Shown: piece after piece, positions 45,141 through 57,200 of the stretch | How the letters are laid out: each line of letters starts with the position of its first letter | How positions within the stretch are numbered: the first letter of the stretch is position 1 | Source: Wolfiporia cocos | Taxonomy: Eukaryota > Basidiomycota > Agaricomycetes > Polyporales > Phaeolaceae | Length of the DNA: 64,000 nucleotides | NCBI GenBank assembly: GCA_029448655.1 | Contig: JACCLO010000002.1 | Coordinates: 744,001 to 808,000, forward strand | Direction of reading: 5' to 3' | Position numbers and translations under genes: made by a program | The notes under the pieces: model-generated | What the model saw: only the letters and a program-made list of their open reading frames with translations | What the model was told of the DNA's origin: nothing | The model's database searches: none

Positions 45141-47052
45141 ATGGACAGCAGCGAAGGGCCGTCGACGGTCTTATCCCCCGAAAACACAAGAGAGGATACC
45201 ATACAAGTCGGAAACACGCTTCTGCTCAGACTGCCCAGCGGCGACATAAAGACGTGGAAGTTAGAGGAAAACGCGTACGTGCCGCGCAGAGACCATGTCA
45301 ACGCCCACTTAATCATCCATAGCACAGCGAATCTCGGCAAATTTGGGTCCTTCCATGCTAATGAGCTCATAGGCCAGCCGTATGGCCTGACGTACGAAAT
45401 CGTTGACAAGAAACTCAAGGTCGTACCTCCTCGAACCTTGCAGGAAGTAGGTAGGAATCCTCTGCTGCTGCAAAGTTTACAATCTGACTTGTTAATGCAG
45501 AGGACACCGATGCAACGAACGAGCTCATCAACGACGGGCAGTTTGTCCAACCGCTCACGTCGGAGGAGATCGAGGCCCTGAAAAAAGCAGGCGTTCATGC
45601 AAAGGTGGTTGCGCTGGTATTCGTTCCAGGATAAGAGTCGTAACTGTCTGTCACAGGAAATTATCAATAGGCAAATTGAGCAGCATGCAAATTACTCGCT
45701 CAAAACGGAGTACAGCAAAGAGAAGTACAAGAAGCGCAAGGAAGCCAAGTCCGTTCCCAAAATCCTGCCTCCTTATAATTGCTAACCTGTAGACAGGTAT
45801 TCGAGGATTTTCACAGTCATTGACCCGACCATCTTCAACGTCTGCGACTACTGGTTCACGAAGGACCAAAACCGACTCCGCGACATCCGCCCGGACGCTC
45901 TTTCGCAGATGATAAACATGGCAAACATCCGCCCGGGTGGCAAATACATTGTCGTGGATGACGCGTCTGGCATCATCGTCGCGGGTGTCCTCGAGAGGAT
46001 GGGCGGTAAGGTTTGGTCGTCTTTGCATTTTCCGAATCTCGCTGAATCAAAATCGCGGTTATCTACAGGACAGGGCCGACTCATCACGATCTGCGACGTC
46101 GACTCTCCGCCTGCGTACCCCGTCATGGTGCATATGAACTTCAAGAAGGGGGTCACGGAAGTCATGTCCTCCCTCAACTGGGCAACTGCCGAGGAGGAGT
46201 ACATGCCGAGTGAGTATGACGCCTCATGGTGAGCCGTCGTGTGCCGATATTGATAGCGTGCAGTCGCTGCGTCTACGGAGCCATCGTCCGGGAAGATCAA
46301 GTCCGAGGCGCAAAGGACGCGCCTGAACAAGCGGAAGCTCGTAGCCGACGCGCTTATGCAGACGCGCGAAGAGCTTTTTGCCGGGGAGTTCGATGGGTGA
46401 GCCATTCTGCACCAGACGCCGTTTGTGAACTGACGAAGTAGCAGTTTGTTAGTGGCGAGCCAATACGACCCATACTCCATACTAGAGAAGCTCTCCCCGT
46501 ACCTCGCCGGCTCCGCGTCCATAGTTGTTCACAGCCCTCACATCCAAGTATGTATGTTCCTGCTGTACGTTTCATTACTGCTCTCTTATAGCACGCTGCA
46601 GATTGTCACGGACCTGCAGAATAAGCTGCGGGAATTGCCCCAGTATCTGGGGCCTGCGGTGACCGAGCTGTGGCTACGTCGATACCAGGTGAGTTCAACC
46701 GGCAGAAAAATATCGCTCTTGGATTGACACGCCCTCGCAGGTACTACCCGGACGCACACATCCGTTGATGAACATGTCCGGGTCAGGCGGTTTCATCCTG
46801 CATGCTATCAATATGTACGTACTCTCTATCCTCTTCACTGTCTTCGGAGTCCTGAATGACTCTGTTAGCTATGATGACCCAGCTGCTTCATCAGTCTCTG
46901 CACACCGGCAGAAAGCAAAGAAGGCGAAGCATGAGGCCGACGCATACAAGACCGAGCGCAGTAGCACTGTCGCAACGGCTAGTCCTGCTCCTTTATCCGG
47001 CCCTGCGACGCCCCAACTAGAGACCACTGTCGACAGCAACGAGACATCATGA
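45141..47052 (+). CDS. TRM6: tRNA m1A58 methyltransferase non-catalytic subunit TRM6 (Gcd10)
   Basis: Partner of Trm61 in the nuclear complex that methylates adenosine 58 of tRNAs, including initiator tRNA-Met. Start at 45141 (MDSSEGPSTVLSPENTRED). Landmarks: VGNTLLLRLPSGDIKTWKLE, GKFGSFHANELIGQPYGLTY and EEIEALKKAGVHASEIINRQ. Then follow SLKTEYSKEKYKKRKEAKYS, FTVIDPTIFNVCDYWFTKDQ, RPDALSQMINMANIRPGGKY, IVVDDASGIIVAGVLERMGG, and, after an intron, GRLITICDVDSPPAYPVM. The C-terminal half has ADALMQTREELFAGEFDGL, ASQYDPYSILEKLSPYLAGS, VTELWLRRYQVLPGRTHPLM, MNMSGSGGFILHAI, then a basic, low-complexity tail ending at 47052. The AdoMet-binding residues typical of Trm61 are not expected in Trm6. At least eight short introns. 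Its 3' end converges with the Mdm1-like gene. Confidence 0.93.
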
Positions 47053-47220
47053 TGTTCATCCCCCAAAAGTACTGTAAAACAATAGTATACATTATACACG
47101 GGTATAGGGGTGGTCCACAAGACATGGTGGTTAACAACTGAACAACAAAACTTGTGATCATGTCGAGTCGGTGAACAGAGCTGTGAAAATCTACGGCGGA
47201 TAAGATCTTAGATGTCAGAG

Positions 47221-50200
47221 TCAAGAGTACATCGAGCAAGAACGCACCTCATCCACGATGGTGTACAGAAGATGCTGGTTCAGGCGGCGATTCTGGAGAA
47301 CAGCGAAGATCCTTCGTGCCCCGCGGCGTGCGTTGGATCGTCCAATCATATTGGCAACGAGGTCTTTACGCTGGACGTCAGTCAATGTACAACGAGGATA
47401 AACGGCAATACTGACCAGGCATCAGCGCAGACAATTTGCGATTCGCTTCGTCTCTGGTGTGCAGCTTTTCCTCAGGTGTGCGCGGCGTGCCCGCAGGTTT
47501 CAGCTGGCCACTAGGCCACAGACCGTCTCGGAATATATGGATGTATGAGAGAAAATGAGGCTCGTCCATATATGCCTTGAATGTCTCGCGCAACTTCCTA
47601 TTACATTGTTGAGAATAGCCATTACTGATATGTAAACAACTTACCGCTCGATGGTGTCTCCGAAAACCTGTTGCAAGATTATGACTATAGCTTGCCTCCG
47701 CAGCCAATTATTCTTCTTGTCAAGCTCGAACACGGCCAACACCAGATCACATATGGGCGAGGAGAACGTCGAGCTGCTTGTCTCTCCCTGTAGAGGCTTC
47801 AGATCCCCAGAGAGATGGAGAATAGCATCCTCAGAACCAGACTTTCCGGATGCCTTGAGGGCCTGCGTGACGAGATCCTCGTCTTGAACGCCGGTACCAA
47901 CGATTCCGGCAGATTTGGCAGCCTGTGTCGCCAGACGCTGTATGATGACGTCCAGCATGGACGGCCCGAAGAACATGTCGTCGATGCTTTCAGCAACAGA
48001 CTGGTACACAGAACGAACGAGCCCTTTACTCGGAGCAGAGGAGTCTGGTTTTGATCCGGGCACTAGCGAACTTGAAGCAATGAAAGGCGAGTCACGCGAC
48101 AAGAAATTACGCAGTTCGTCGCTCTCACAGACTGCAGGAATTGCAATCAAGCTCTGTGAAGGCAGGTGTCACCAAAATCACTCAGGACAAGATGAGGTAA
48201 CCCACTTGTAGATATCTTTCTAACGCAATGCGCCGTTGGTCCACGAAGCTTCCAGACAACGAAGTGACAAGACGTTTCCCGGGGAAGTCTAGCTGTCGCA
48301 CCAGAGCATAACGCTCGCGCAGCTTCGTATGCATGTTGAAGAATTCATTGTATCTCCGGGCGACGACCCAGCCAGAAGAGAATGTCCTGTCTGACGCGAG
48401 TTGCTGCACTTCGACAAGGTAGCGCACGACCGATTTCCCGTCCTCCTCGCCAACTGTCGAGTTCACAATCGCAACCTTAGTACGATCTGAGAGCAGACGG
48501 TTAGCCGACTCCTGCTGCTCGTACTGTGTCTTCTGGAAATTGAGCTCTCGCAATTCTCGACGAAGCGATGACCGGGATTTTCGCAGCAGCCGGAGCTCTT
48601 GTGCGTCGCCTGTAAGCTCCGCCTTCTTAATGAGGGTGTCAAGAAGCGCGTCTTGAGACTGGAGCGTCTCGATCTTGCTTGCCAGGCGCGAGATCTCGTG
48701 CGAGAGCTGTAGGTCCCCCGGGCCTGCCAGTTGGAACGAACCATGCGCTTTATCATCGTCCTCGGGTCTGTCTGTGTCTGTTTCTTCGTCGATCTCTTCG
48801 TCAAAGATAGCCGATCGTTTACCGTTTCCGGTACCCCGAGACGCGGGGAGCGAAGCACTGTGTACACTTTCAGACAATGAACTTGGGCGCGGTTCCTCAT
48901 GCTGTTTGTCCAGAGCAATGATGTCGGTCAGCGCTGCGTGGATTGCCTCCATCCTTCTCGACTGCTCTGTGATCTGGTCGATGCTCGAGTCATCCGGGTC
49001 ATCGAACAGCGGGGCACGCGCCGTCGACGCGTTGCGCGAGTCGGGCGCGGGTGACATCAGCAGCTCCAAATTCGACGCCGAAGGCCTCAACGGTGCGCTC
49101 AGTATCGGTGCGGCGGCTGGTGTTGCTGGCGGCGACTTCTCCAGCCGCAGCGGATTGAGTAGGGGAGGGATGCTAGTTGATGATGCCGAGCTCACCCTTG
49201 GGATAGACAGTCCGCCCTCCCTGTGTGCAGCGAACGAGCGCTGCGACGCGCCGGAGGGAGCCCTAGACACCACAGGCTGCTCCTGCGGAAGATGTGCCGA
49301 ACTCTTCCGGCCATTTGCCTCGACGTCCCCGACGACGCGGAACCAGAGCTCCGACTGCTGGAATCCCTCAAAGTCATGCTCCATCTCGCGCTCGACCTGC
49401 CGCTGCGCGAGCATCACACTCCGGCGCACGCGCCGCTCTACAGCAGGTCCGGGTATGCCCTCGCCGCGGCCAAATGCACGGATCGTATTGACGTGCTTCT
49501 GCGTGATTGGTGCGAGGACGGGGTCCGGCGCAGGCCCCGAAAAGTAGAGCTCGTTCAGCATCGTGATGTCCTCCTTGAGCGTCGCCGAATGCGCAGCATC
49601 CAGCACGGGCTCGTCCTCGTCATCTGAGCCGCTCGAGTCAACCGACTCGAGCGGGTTCTTGAAGCTCTCGACAGTGAGCCAGAACTGAACGAGGAGTGCG
49701 CGCCGGCGACGGTCCATGAATTCCATAAAGTAGGATAAGGAGCTTGGGTTCATTAGGACGTCACGCAAGGTCAGACGGGAGGCCGCTCCAGTATCTTGGT
49801 AGGATGGCTGGCGCTAGTGGATGGCAACCGTTTATACACTCGTTGAGAGCAGAGGCATTCGCACCTACCGGCTCTGCTTCGCCGCCCAACACTACAATGC
49901 GCTTCTCGACTTTACGTTTTGCGGTGTAGAGCCTGTCCAGGAACGCCACATAATCTTCAGTTTTCTCACCATCAATCCAGTCGTCCTTCTCGTGGTCAGC
50001 TGTATGTGGTCGGTATTACATCTATACCGCACGCGATAGCGATATAGCATACACACCGAACAATGCCCTTGTTCGCCTGATCTCGCCCATAATATCGTTC
50101 TTCAGCCGTCTCGCATCAAGCAGGGAACTACACCGATTAATGCTGCGCAAGAACGACTCGAATTGTCGTGCATCTGTCCTGACGGTAATTGTCTCTGTAG

Positions 50201-51314
50201 TAGGTGACCTTGGCTCGGCCACATGGGTGTTCGGGCGAGGCAATTGCGCCTCCAGTATGTTGCGCACCTTCGAGACCAGTCTCCTATGGGACGCCGAACA
50301 CGTATGAACAGCGCGTAATGTATGTCAAGCATCTCACATACTGCTGGCGAATCGCTGCACCCGCCTGAAGACGATGAGCATAGTCTATCCTTTCGAGCTC
50401 GGACAGAATACGACATCTTCACTCACCACAGAGTCAATCGACCGGTTCCAGAAATCGGGATCGGCGAGCATGTCCATGGCGGGGTAAAGCACCGCGCACG
50501 CAACGATCTCGCGAACGACGATCCGTATCGCTTGGCTCTTAGCCTCCTTCTCAGGCAGGATGGCGGGGAGCGCTTTGTCCACGAGCTCGCGAAGGTGGCT
50601 CTCCTCAGTCTGTTTCGTGAACGTGGTCGAGAGGTTATCTACAGCACGATGAAGCTTTCCGGAACCCTTTCCAGCGTAGCGACTTGCTAGCAGCAAATCA
50701 AGCTCCTCGGACTGCGTAAGCCTGCGCTCGAGTCCTGCCCCGCGAAGAGCGACCTCGGACTGCCGGAACTGCTCGATGTGTGCAGTAATCTTGGGGACGA
50801 TGCGTTTGACAAGGAGAGCGGATATATCCACGGTCGCTACCCTGCTGAGTAGCTGCTCTACAGAGCTATGGAGGACAGACGAGACAGCAGTGGGAAAGGA
50901 CGGAGATGAGGAAAGCTCCTTGTACCATACCAGCACAAAATCCCGCACGATCATGATCAGGATGTCATTCAAGGCAGAGGATGTAACCGGGGATTCTGGG
51001 CAGAGAGGCGGTAGAGTCTGCGGAGCCTTGTGGGACCATTGCGAGCGTGTTAGCACGGCCTGCCAAGCCGCAGGGGTAGAGAATGCGAGCGGCCTCGCGG
51101 CGTACGGCAGCGCGTTTTGTGCCGGTGGCCTGTATGCATCGAGCACATAACCAAGATAGATGTTCAGCAGTAGAAAACCGACAACACTGAGTACAAGCAA
51201 CACGGGCAGCAGCAAGGCGAGCGTAATGGGTGAGGACGCAATGCGTGCGGCAGTAGGTAGAGCAACTGCAAAGAAAGCAACGGCAATAGAAGCGCGTTTG
51301 CTGATGAAAGGCAT
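47221..51314 (-). CDS. MDM1: Mdm1/SNX13-like PXA-RGS-PX-nexin-C protein
   Basis: ER-anchored sorting nexin of the Mdm1/SNX13/SNX14 family, which tethers ER to vacuole or lysosome and affects lipid handling. The start at 51314 gives an N-terminal hydrophobic anchor (ARIASSPITLALLLPVLLVL, then SVVGFLLLNIYLGYVL). The PXA domain follows (LNDILIMIVRDFVLVWYKEL, ILPEKEAKSQAIRIVVREIV). After ESFLRSINRCSSLLDARRLK and DWIDGEKTEDYVAFLDRLYT comes the RGS-like region (DVLMNPSSLSYFMEFMDRRR, ALLVQFWLTVESFKN). A Ser/Ala/Pro-rich linker leads to a coiled coil (ELRLLRKSRSSLRRELRELN), the PX domain (SSGWVVARRYNEFFNMHTKL, DFPGKRLVTSLSGSFVDQRR), and the nexin-C domain (RLNQHLLYTIVDE). The last intron is ambiguous: reading through stops at 47221; splicing to ILSAVDFHSSVHR would extend it antisense over the TRM6 3' end. 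Domain order is complete. Confidence 0.92.
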
Positions 51315-51446
51315 TGGTCAGGGCATTCCAGCTTGAATCCCCTGTGGTTCTTGCAGGAGAGTGAGTACTTGGAAACTGCAGTAGACGCCCAATATCGGTT
51401 AACCTCTAACTGGGCGCTCACATACGCTCTCTTTGCCTCCGTCGCC
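51315..51446. promoter_or_regulatory. Short bidirectional promoter, Mdm1-like gene / UCS chaperone
   Basis: Only 132 bp lie between the Mdm1-like start codon (51314, minus) and the preferred UCS start codon (51447, plus). Core promoters of both genes must overlap here or lie inside coding sequence. No specific motif assigned. Confidence 0.55.
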
Positions 51447-53564
51447 ATGAGTGACAGTGCCGAGGTCGAGCTGGACCAAATTACCAAGAAAACTCAGATT
51501 GATGGCTGGACTACTCTTCTACCTGACCAAGTATCACAACTAGTCCATGCATTTCTACCGTCTCGCCCATCGTCCCTACGTACCAAGGCATACATTGCTC
51601 TCTCAGCAGTGTGTCAGCGGCTTCGGAACCACTCCTCTTCGAATGACAAGGAGCCAGATGCTGCGATAGAAGCTACGCGCAGGCTGTTCGGCCCACCAGT
51701 TTCCTCGCGACTTTCAGACACTACCGAGGGCGAAGTCCTTGCGGGTACATCCTTCTTGACTGCATTATTTGAGGTTGACTGGCAAGCTGCGTCATCTATC
51801 TTTCGAGAGGAGGGGACGGTAGAATCTGTGTCAGATGCATTGGACTTGTTCTCTGGCTCAGCCCTCATAGAACGAGCAATGGCTCATCTGCTCGCGCAGG
51901 CCAGCGGCCATAAATCCTGTCGCGCGTTGATCTCATCCCAACACACTCAATGGTTGACAAAGCTATCTCGTCGAACAGAGGATAATAGTCTGCGCGCTGC
52001 AGCGGCAGTTGCCCTTGTCAAACTCTCGCGCGGGGCTGGTGCTGATGCGGCCGAGGTCGTTGGAAGCCAGACGCAAGCACCCACCACCACTGCGGATGAC
52101 GACCTCGTTAGGATGATGACACGGCTTGTAGTTAGTGGCGACGACACATCCTTGGCAGACGCGATCGAAGGACTTGCGTATATGAGCACGGATCCGCACG
52201 TCAAAGAGATGCTCGTGGACGACTCACCTTTCCTGAAGCGCTTATTCTCTGTTATTCCTCGCCGGAAGGGCTCCGCTGCTCTGTTGCTGGAAGACACTAC
52301 CAAGTCTCCTGTTTATGGTGTCTCCGTCATCATACATAACCTCTGCGCATATCGGCCTCGCCTTACCGAAGAGCAAGCTCAGGTTGTGAAACTAAGACGT
52401 ATGGCTAAGGCACAATCCTCATCCGGTACTCCGCAGGAGCTGGAAGCTGACCCCTCAGACGATGACGAGCACGTCAAGGCTAGGGGTAGGAAACTCGTCA
52501 GTTGTGGTGTCCTTGATGCCCTCACAGCGGCTGTGCGAGCTACCGACAGTCGTGCCGTCCGACTTACAGTCGGGAAAGCCCTACTTGGCCTCATCGAGGA
52601 CAAGGATAACCGCGGAAAAGTCCTGCAAGCCGGCGGGGCAAAGGCATTAACCTTGATCATCATTGGTGTATTGCCTTCTACGAAGTCTTCTCAATCATTA
52701 CAGTCGTTACAGCTGGACGCCTCGGACATCGAGCCTATGCAGGCACTAGCGAAACTCGCCATCACTGCGTCTCCCTTACAGGTATTCGGTCCGAATGAGG
52801 GTGCACTCTACGACGCCGTCCGCCCCTTCGCGCTCATGCTTGTGCACCCGTCTGCGAACCTGCTTCAGCGCTTCGAGGCGCTCATGGCCCTCACCAACCT
52901 CGCTTCGTCAGGCGGCGCAGTCGCGTCTCGGATCGCGCAGGCAGACGGGCTGCTGAATAAGGTCGAGATGCTCATGCTCGAGGAGCACGTGCTCGTGCGG
53001 CGCGCCGCGACGGAACTCATCTGCAACCTCGTCGGCGGATGCGAGGACGTGTGGACGCGCTACGGCGGGACAAAGGCGCCTGGAGCGAAGTCGCGTCTGC
53101 AGGTGCTTGCCGCGCTGTGCGACGTCGAGGATGTACCGACGCGAATGGCCGCTGCGGGCGCGCTTGCGGTCGTCTCTGCGTCGCCGGACGCGTGTGAGCT
53201 ACTGCTCGAGCTGCAGCGCGAGCGGCACCGCGTGCTGCCCATTCTGGGTCAGTTGGTCGATCCCGGGGTCGTATCCCCTCCGCCTGTCGGTGATGACGTC
53301 GAGCCGGATGATGACGAGGAACGGGAAAGCCCTGTCTCTGATCCGGGACTCGTGCATCGTGGGGTGGTGTGTATCCTCAATCTATTCATGGTGGTGCGAG
53401 AACCAGCGAAGCGCACCGAGCTAGCGACGGAGGCAGATCGTATAGGAATCGTGCGGGCACTCGTTGATGTTGTCAAATCATCCCCCAGTAACTCGCCTGC
53501 ATTAAGGCCGGCAGCAGAAGCAATCAAGTGGCTACTAGGGAGTGGTGTCGAGGTCACTATCTAA
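51447..53564 (+). CDS. UCS-domain myosin chaperone (UNC-45/CRO1/She4)
   Basis: Myosin-folding cochaperone that binds the motor head through its armadillo-like UCS domain and acts in actin organisation, cytokinesis and endocytosis. Unusually for this window it is intron-free. I start it at 51447 (GCCATGA context, MSDSAEVELDQITKK); the open frame extends back to 51333. From 51447 it is 705 residues, in the range of She4/Cro1. No TPR domain is seen at the N terminus, as in fungal family members. The body is all helical with repeated ARM-like units. Good matches to the family core include LADAIEGLAYMSTDPHVKEM, VYGVSVIIHNLCAYRPRLTE, AVRLTVGKALLGLIEDKDNR, QALAKLAITASPLQVFGPNE, EALMALTNLASSGGAVASRI, VRRAATELICNLVGGCEDVW and MAAAGALAVVSASPDACELL. 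An acidic loop (DDVEPDDDEERE) sits near the C terminus. Its predicted client, a class I myosin, starts about 5.7 kb downstream. Confidence 0.92.
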   Translation: MSDSAEVELDQITKKTQIDGWTTLLPDQVSQLVHAFLPSRPSSLRTKAYIALSAVCQRLRNHSSSNDKEPDAAIEATRRLFGPPVSSRLSDTTEGEVLAGTSFLTALFEVDWQAASSIFREEGTVESVSDALDLFSGSALIERAMAHLLAQASGHKSCRALISSQHTQWLTKLSRRTEDNSLRAAAAVALVKLSRGAGADAAEVVGSQTQAPTTTADDDLVRMMTRLVVSGDDTSLADAIEGLAYMSTDPHVKEMLVDDSPFLKRLFSVIPRRKGSAALLLEDTTKSPVYGVSVIIHNLCAYRPRLTEEQAQVVKLRRMAKAQSSSGTPQELEADPSDDDEHVKARGRKLVSCGVLDALTAAVRATDSRAVRLTVGKALLGLIEDKDNRGKVLQAGGAKALTLIIIGVLPSTKSSQSLQSLQLDASDIEPMQALAKLAITASPLQVFGPNEGALYDAVRPFALMLVHPSANLLQRFEALMALTNLASSGGAVASRIAQADGLLNKVEMLMLEEHVLVRRAATELICNLVGGCEDVWTRYGGTKAPGAKSRLQVLAALCDVEDVPTRMAAAGALAVVSASPDACELLLELQRERHRVLPILGQLVDPGVVSPPPVGDDVEPDDDEERESPVSDPGLVHRGVVCILNLFMVVREPAKRTELATEADRIGIVRALVDVVKSSPSNSPALRPAAEAIKWLLGSGVEVTI

Positions 53565-54234
53565 GACGCAGGCGTACGCTAGTGGAAGGAGTTCGGGGAT
53601 TCAGTTCGCATCTATACCAGACATCTGTGCGTAGGAAACACCGAACTAAATCGACTGCTGCAATCTCAACACCTTCATCCGTGCATTTCCGGACACATGC
53701 CCGAATGAGGGAACATCTCAACTACCTCAGATACCTTCCGATCTCTTCGCAAGATCATCGGTTATGATCAGCAATAACTCTTTGTGGCGCACAGGTACAT
53801 GCTTCCGCTTCACGGGCCAGGATCCGCTGGGCGACAACAGTCTTGATGCTCTGCAATATTATCTATCATCGCGCAAGATGGTGACTTCGCACATGTCTAA
53901 TTTCAGACGGCCCAGACCCGTGAATGTGAGCTACATCATAGCTGACAGAAAGACAAACACCACATATAGTGCGGCTACTCACAGCGGCATCGTCGTTGCT
54001 GGCTACACGGAGTAGCCGCGTTCCGCTGGGTCACCATTCTTCGGAGTATGTTTCGTACTCTCTCGTCTCATGATCGCGCGTATGACCTTGTTTGATCTCT
54101 GCATGACCCTTGGGCGCTCGCACTGGATCTAATTCATCAGTGCCCTATCTCTCCCTCGAAGCATAGTCTGAATATATATCAGTCCAAGTACCCTCAATGT
54201 GCCTTGGCCTACTTAGATATCGTCTGTCACGTCC
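53565..54234. other. Spacer before the NRPS-like gene
   Basis: An 83-codon plus frame (53764-54015, MISNNSLWRTGTCFRFTGQD) is not recognisable. Probably UTR and promoter sequence. Confidence 0.35.
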
Positions 54235-57200
54235 ATGCCTGCACCAACATACGTCGCGGCCTCTCTGACCGAGCTTGTAGCCATCCGAGCTCGTATGTAC
54301 ATTCCTACCTCCCTGCTCAGTCCATCTTCTTATTGTTGACTAGGTGATCAGCCAAACGATGTTGCTATTTATACAGGAATAGATGAACCTGGTGATCTCA
54401 TGAGAGGCATCACGTATGTGCCCTCTACCGACATAATCTCCGATACACCGTTCAGAGCAGCACTGAATCTGCAGATATCTGCAAGTACAGCGAGCAGTTG
54501 ATCGTCTATGCACGCACTACAGTGGACAGGGTTTATTGCCACCGGTTGGCCCGAACGGTCTTCCTCCGCCGCAGACCATAGCGGTGCTGACCTCGACCGC
54601 GATCGACGAATCTTTCCTCGAGATCGCGCTCGCCAAGCTCGGATTATCGCCTCTCCTGCTTTCCGTGAACAATTCTGTTCCCGCAGTTGCACACTTGTGC
54701 AAGATAACCAATTCGACTCACCTCATTTACGGATTCAGATTCCTCGCAGAAGCTAAGGAGGCGCAGAGATCACTCGCCGAACAAGGATACCAATTAGAGA
54801 TCGTGCCCGAGAGGCGGTTCCCTATCTGGGGTCCTGAAGGCGTCGATAAAAGCAATATACAGCCCTACCCACCTGCCTTGCAGCCCCAAGATGAGAGAGA
54901 TAGAGCCGCAGTCATCTTGCACTCTTCCGGATCGGTACGTCTCAAATTTGTTCTTGCAGGAGCATTACATCTGACACAGAACTGGTAGACTGGATTCCCT
55001 AAGCCTGTATATATCACCCACTTCGCGATGATCGCGAACCTGGCAGGCTTTGTCGCAAAGCCTGGATTCAGTGCTCTCCCAGTGTACCACGGGTTTGGTC
55101 ACTACAGTGTGTATGTGTTTCTACAGCTTGCTAGAAAATGATGACCAAATGGCGCCAGATTCCGCTGCTATTATGCTGGCGTGCCGTTCGCCCTCTTCCC
55201 GCCACATTTGCCTCTCACGTCTGCGAATATATGCAAAGTCATCAAGGCAACCCCGATCCCTTGTCCTCTTTGCTTTGCTGTGCCATATGTCATCAAGGTC
55301 GACTAACTGGTATACATCATAAGAAAAGTGATGTGCTGATGCTATGAGTAGTTACTTGCAGAAACAGAAGAGGGCGTGCAGGCCCTTGCCGCGTTTGAAA
55401 GCGTCACTTTTGCCGGCGCCGCTGTTCCGGTAGGCTACATAGCAGCGGGGCGTGCTAATTATTCACTGACCACAGCACAAATGCTTAGGATGATTTGGGA
55501 GACCGGTTGACTGCAGCCGGCGTCAATATCAATGCTATCTACGGCACCACGGAGGTAGAACAGATACATTTCCTATATCCAAGTTGTAATCCAACACACT
55601 TACAATTACATGTCCAGACTGGGTCACTGCTTGGGTCGAAGCGCGATTTTGCGAAGGACAAGGCCTGGAACTGGCTGAGAGCGGAAGGCCCGATTGCGGA
55701 CCACCTCGTGATGGAGGACCGCGGCGAGGGTACCTACGAGTCCATCGTAAAGGACGGGTGGCCCGCCAAGACCCAATCTAATCGTCCTGACGGATCATAT
55801 GCGACTAAAGACCTGTTCGTGCGGCACGAGGAGCACCCCAACTGGTATAAATATATCGGACGGCTCGACGACACTCTTGTACAAGTATTGGGTGAGAAGA
55901 CAAACCCAGGTACATATTCTACCCTTGGGTTGCGCGATGATTGGAGCTCATGTAGGCGTGTCGGGAAGTCCCTATTGAACTCGCCATACGTGGTAATAGT
56001 CCATACGTAGAGGAGGCGATTGTGTTTGGCGAGGGTCGGCCGCAGGTTGGCTGCTTGATCCTGCCGTCTGAGCTGGGCAAGGACCTGTCGAAGGACCATG
56101 CTGCATTTTTGGAAACGATCTGGCCGGTGATTGAGGATGCCAATGCTCAGGCACCTACACACTCGCGCATTTTGCCGGAGATGGTCTATATTCTTGAGTA
56201 TGTACTTCGCTCTCGTGTCACGCTCACTCAGACGGACTGATATCATGCTACAAGCTATGGCACCCAGGTACTTCGTGACATGATTGTGTTATAAGTCTCG
56301 AAGTTTGACAGATCTGACGAGCACTCAAGATTCCTCAAGCTACGAAAATGTCAATCTTGAGACCGGCATGTTACGCTAAGTTCAAAGACATCATCGGTAC
56401 GCATATTCATTATGCATCTCACAAATCCTGCTCATTCTCCGGATCATTCAGATTCAGTCTACGATCGCTTTGAGAATGGTTCTGGAGCAACGAAGCTGAA
56501 TCTATCGCAGCCTGAGTTGGAAGACTTCATCTACAAGGCTGTGACACAGACACTGGGGGCCGCCAAGGCAGCGAAATTGACGAAAACATCCGATCTGTTC
56601 GCGTTTGGCGTGGATTCGCTCCAGTCCACACGGATTCGGAACATCTGCCAGAAGGAACTAGAGCTGAACGGGCAGAGTCTTGGGCAGAATGGTGAGGTGC
56701 TGCCATAGCATCGTTCGCGACAAATGTATTCATCGCCCGATTTGCAGTGGTCTATGAGAACTCATCAGTTGAGAAGTCTGTATAGTTTCTCTCATATATC
56801 GACGAGATATTGATGGTCTCTTCTATAGGCTAGCTGCTTATATCATCGCTGTCCGGGCGGGCAGGGATACCTCCAAGTCCGATGAGCAACAACACGCACT
56901 GATGTTATCTATGGTTAAGAAATGGAGCTCGAAATTCGATTTGAGCAAGACGGCCTCACAAAATGGGCACACACAGACATCTGCTCAAACGGTGGTCTGT
57001 ATAGAAACCTTCCTTATTTCTGATCCTCCATCTAAGCTATTTGGAACTAGGTCCTGACGGGTGCCACCGGATCTCTCGGTGCACATATCCTGCGGCAGCT
57101 CCTCTTTTCCCCAAGTGTCTCTCGCGTCATATGCTTGTCTCGCGCCAAGTCGCACGCCGATTCTCTTGAGCGGCTGAAGGAATCTCTGCGGACCCGTCGG

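Noticed and set aside
48675..49547. 290-codon plus-strand frame
   Set aside because: Antisense to the long Mdm1-like exon; its Ser/Ala-rich composition is explained as the shadow of a G/C-rich coding exon.
51333..51446. Start of the UCS protein at the upstream ATG 51333
   Set aside because: This would leave 18 bp to the divergent Mdm1-like start codon. The ATG at 51447 has a better context and gives the family-like N terminus.
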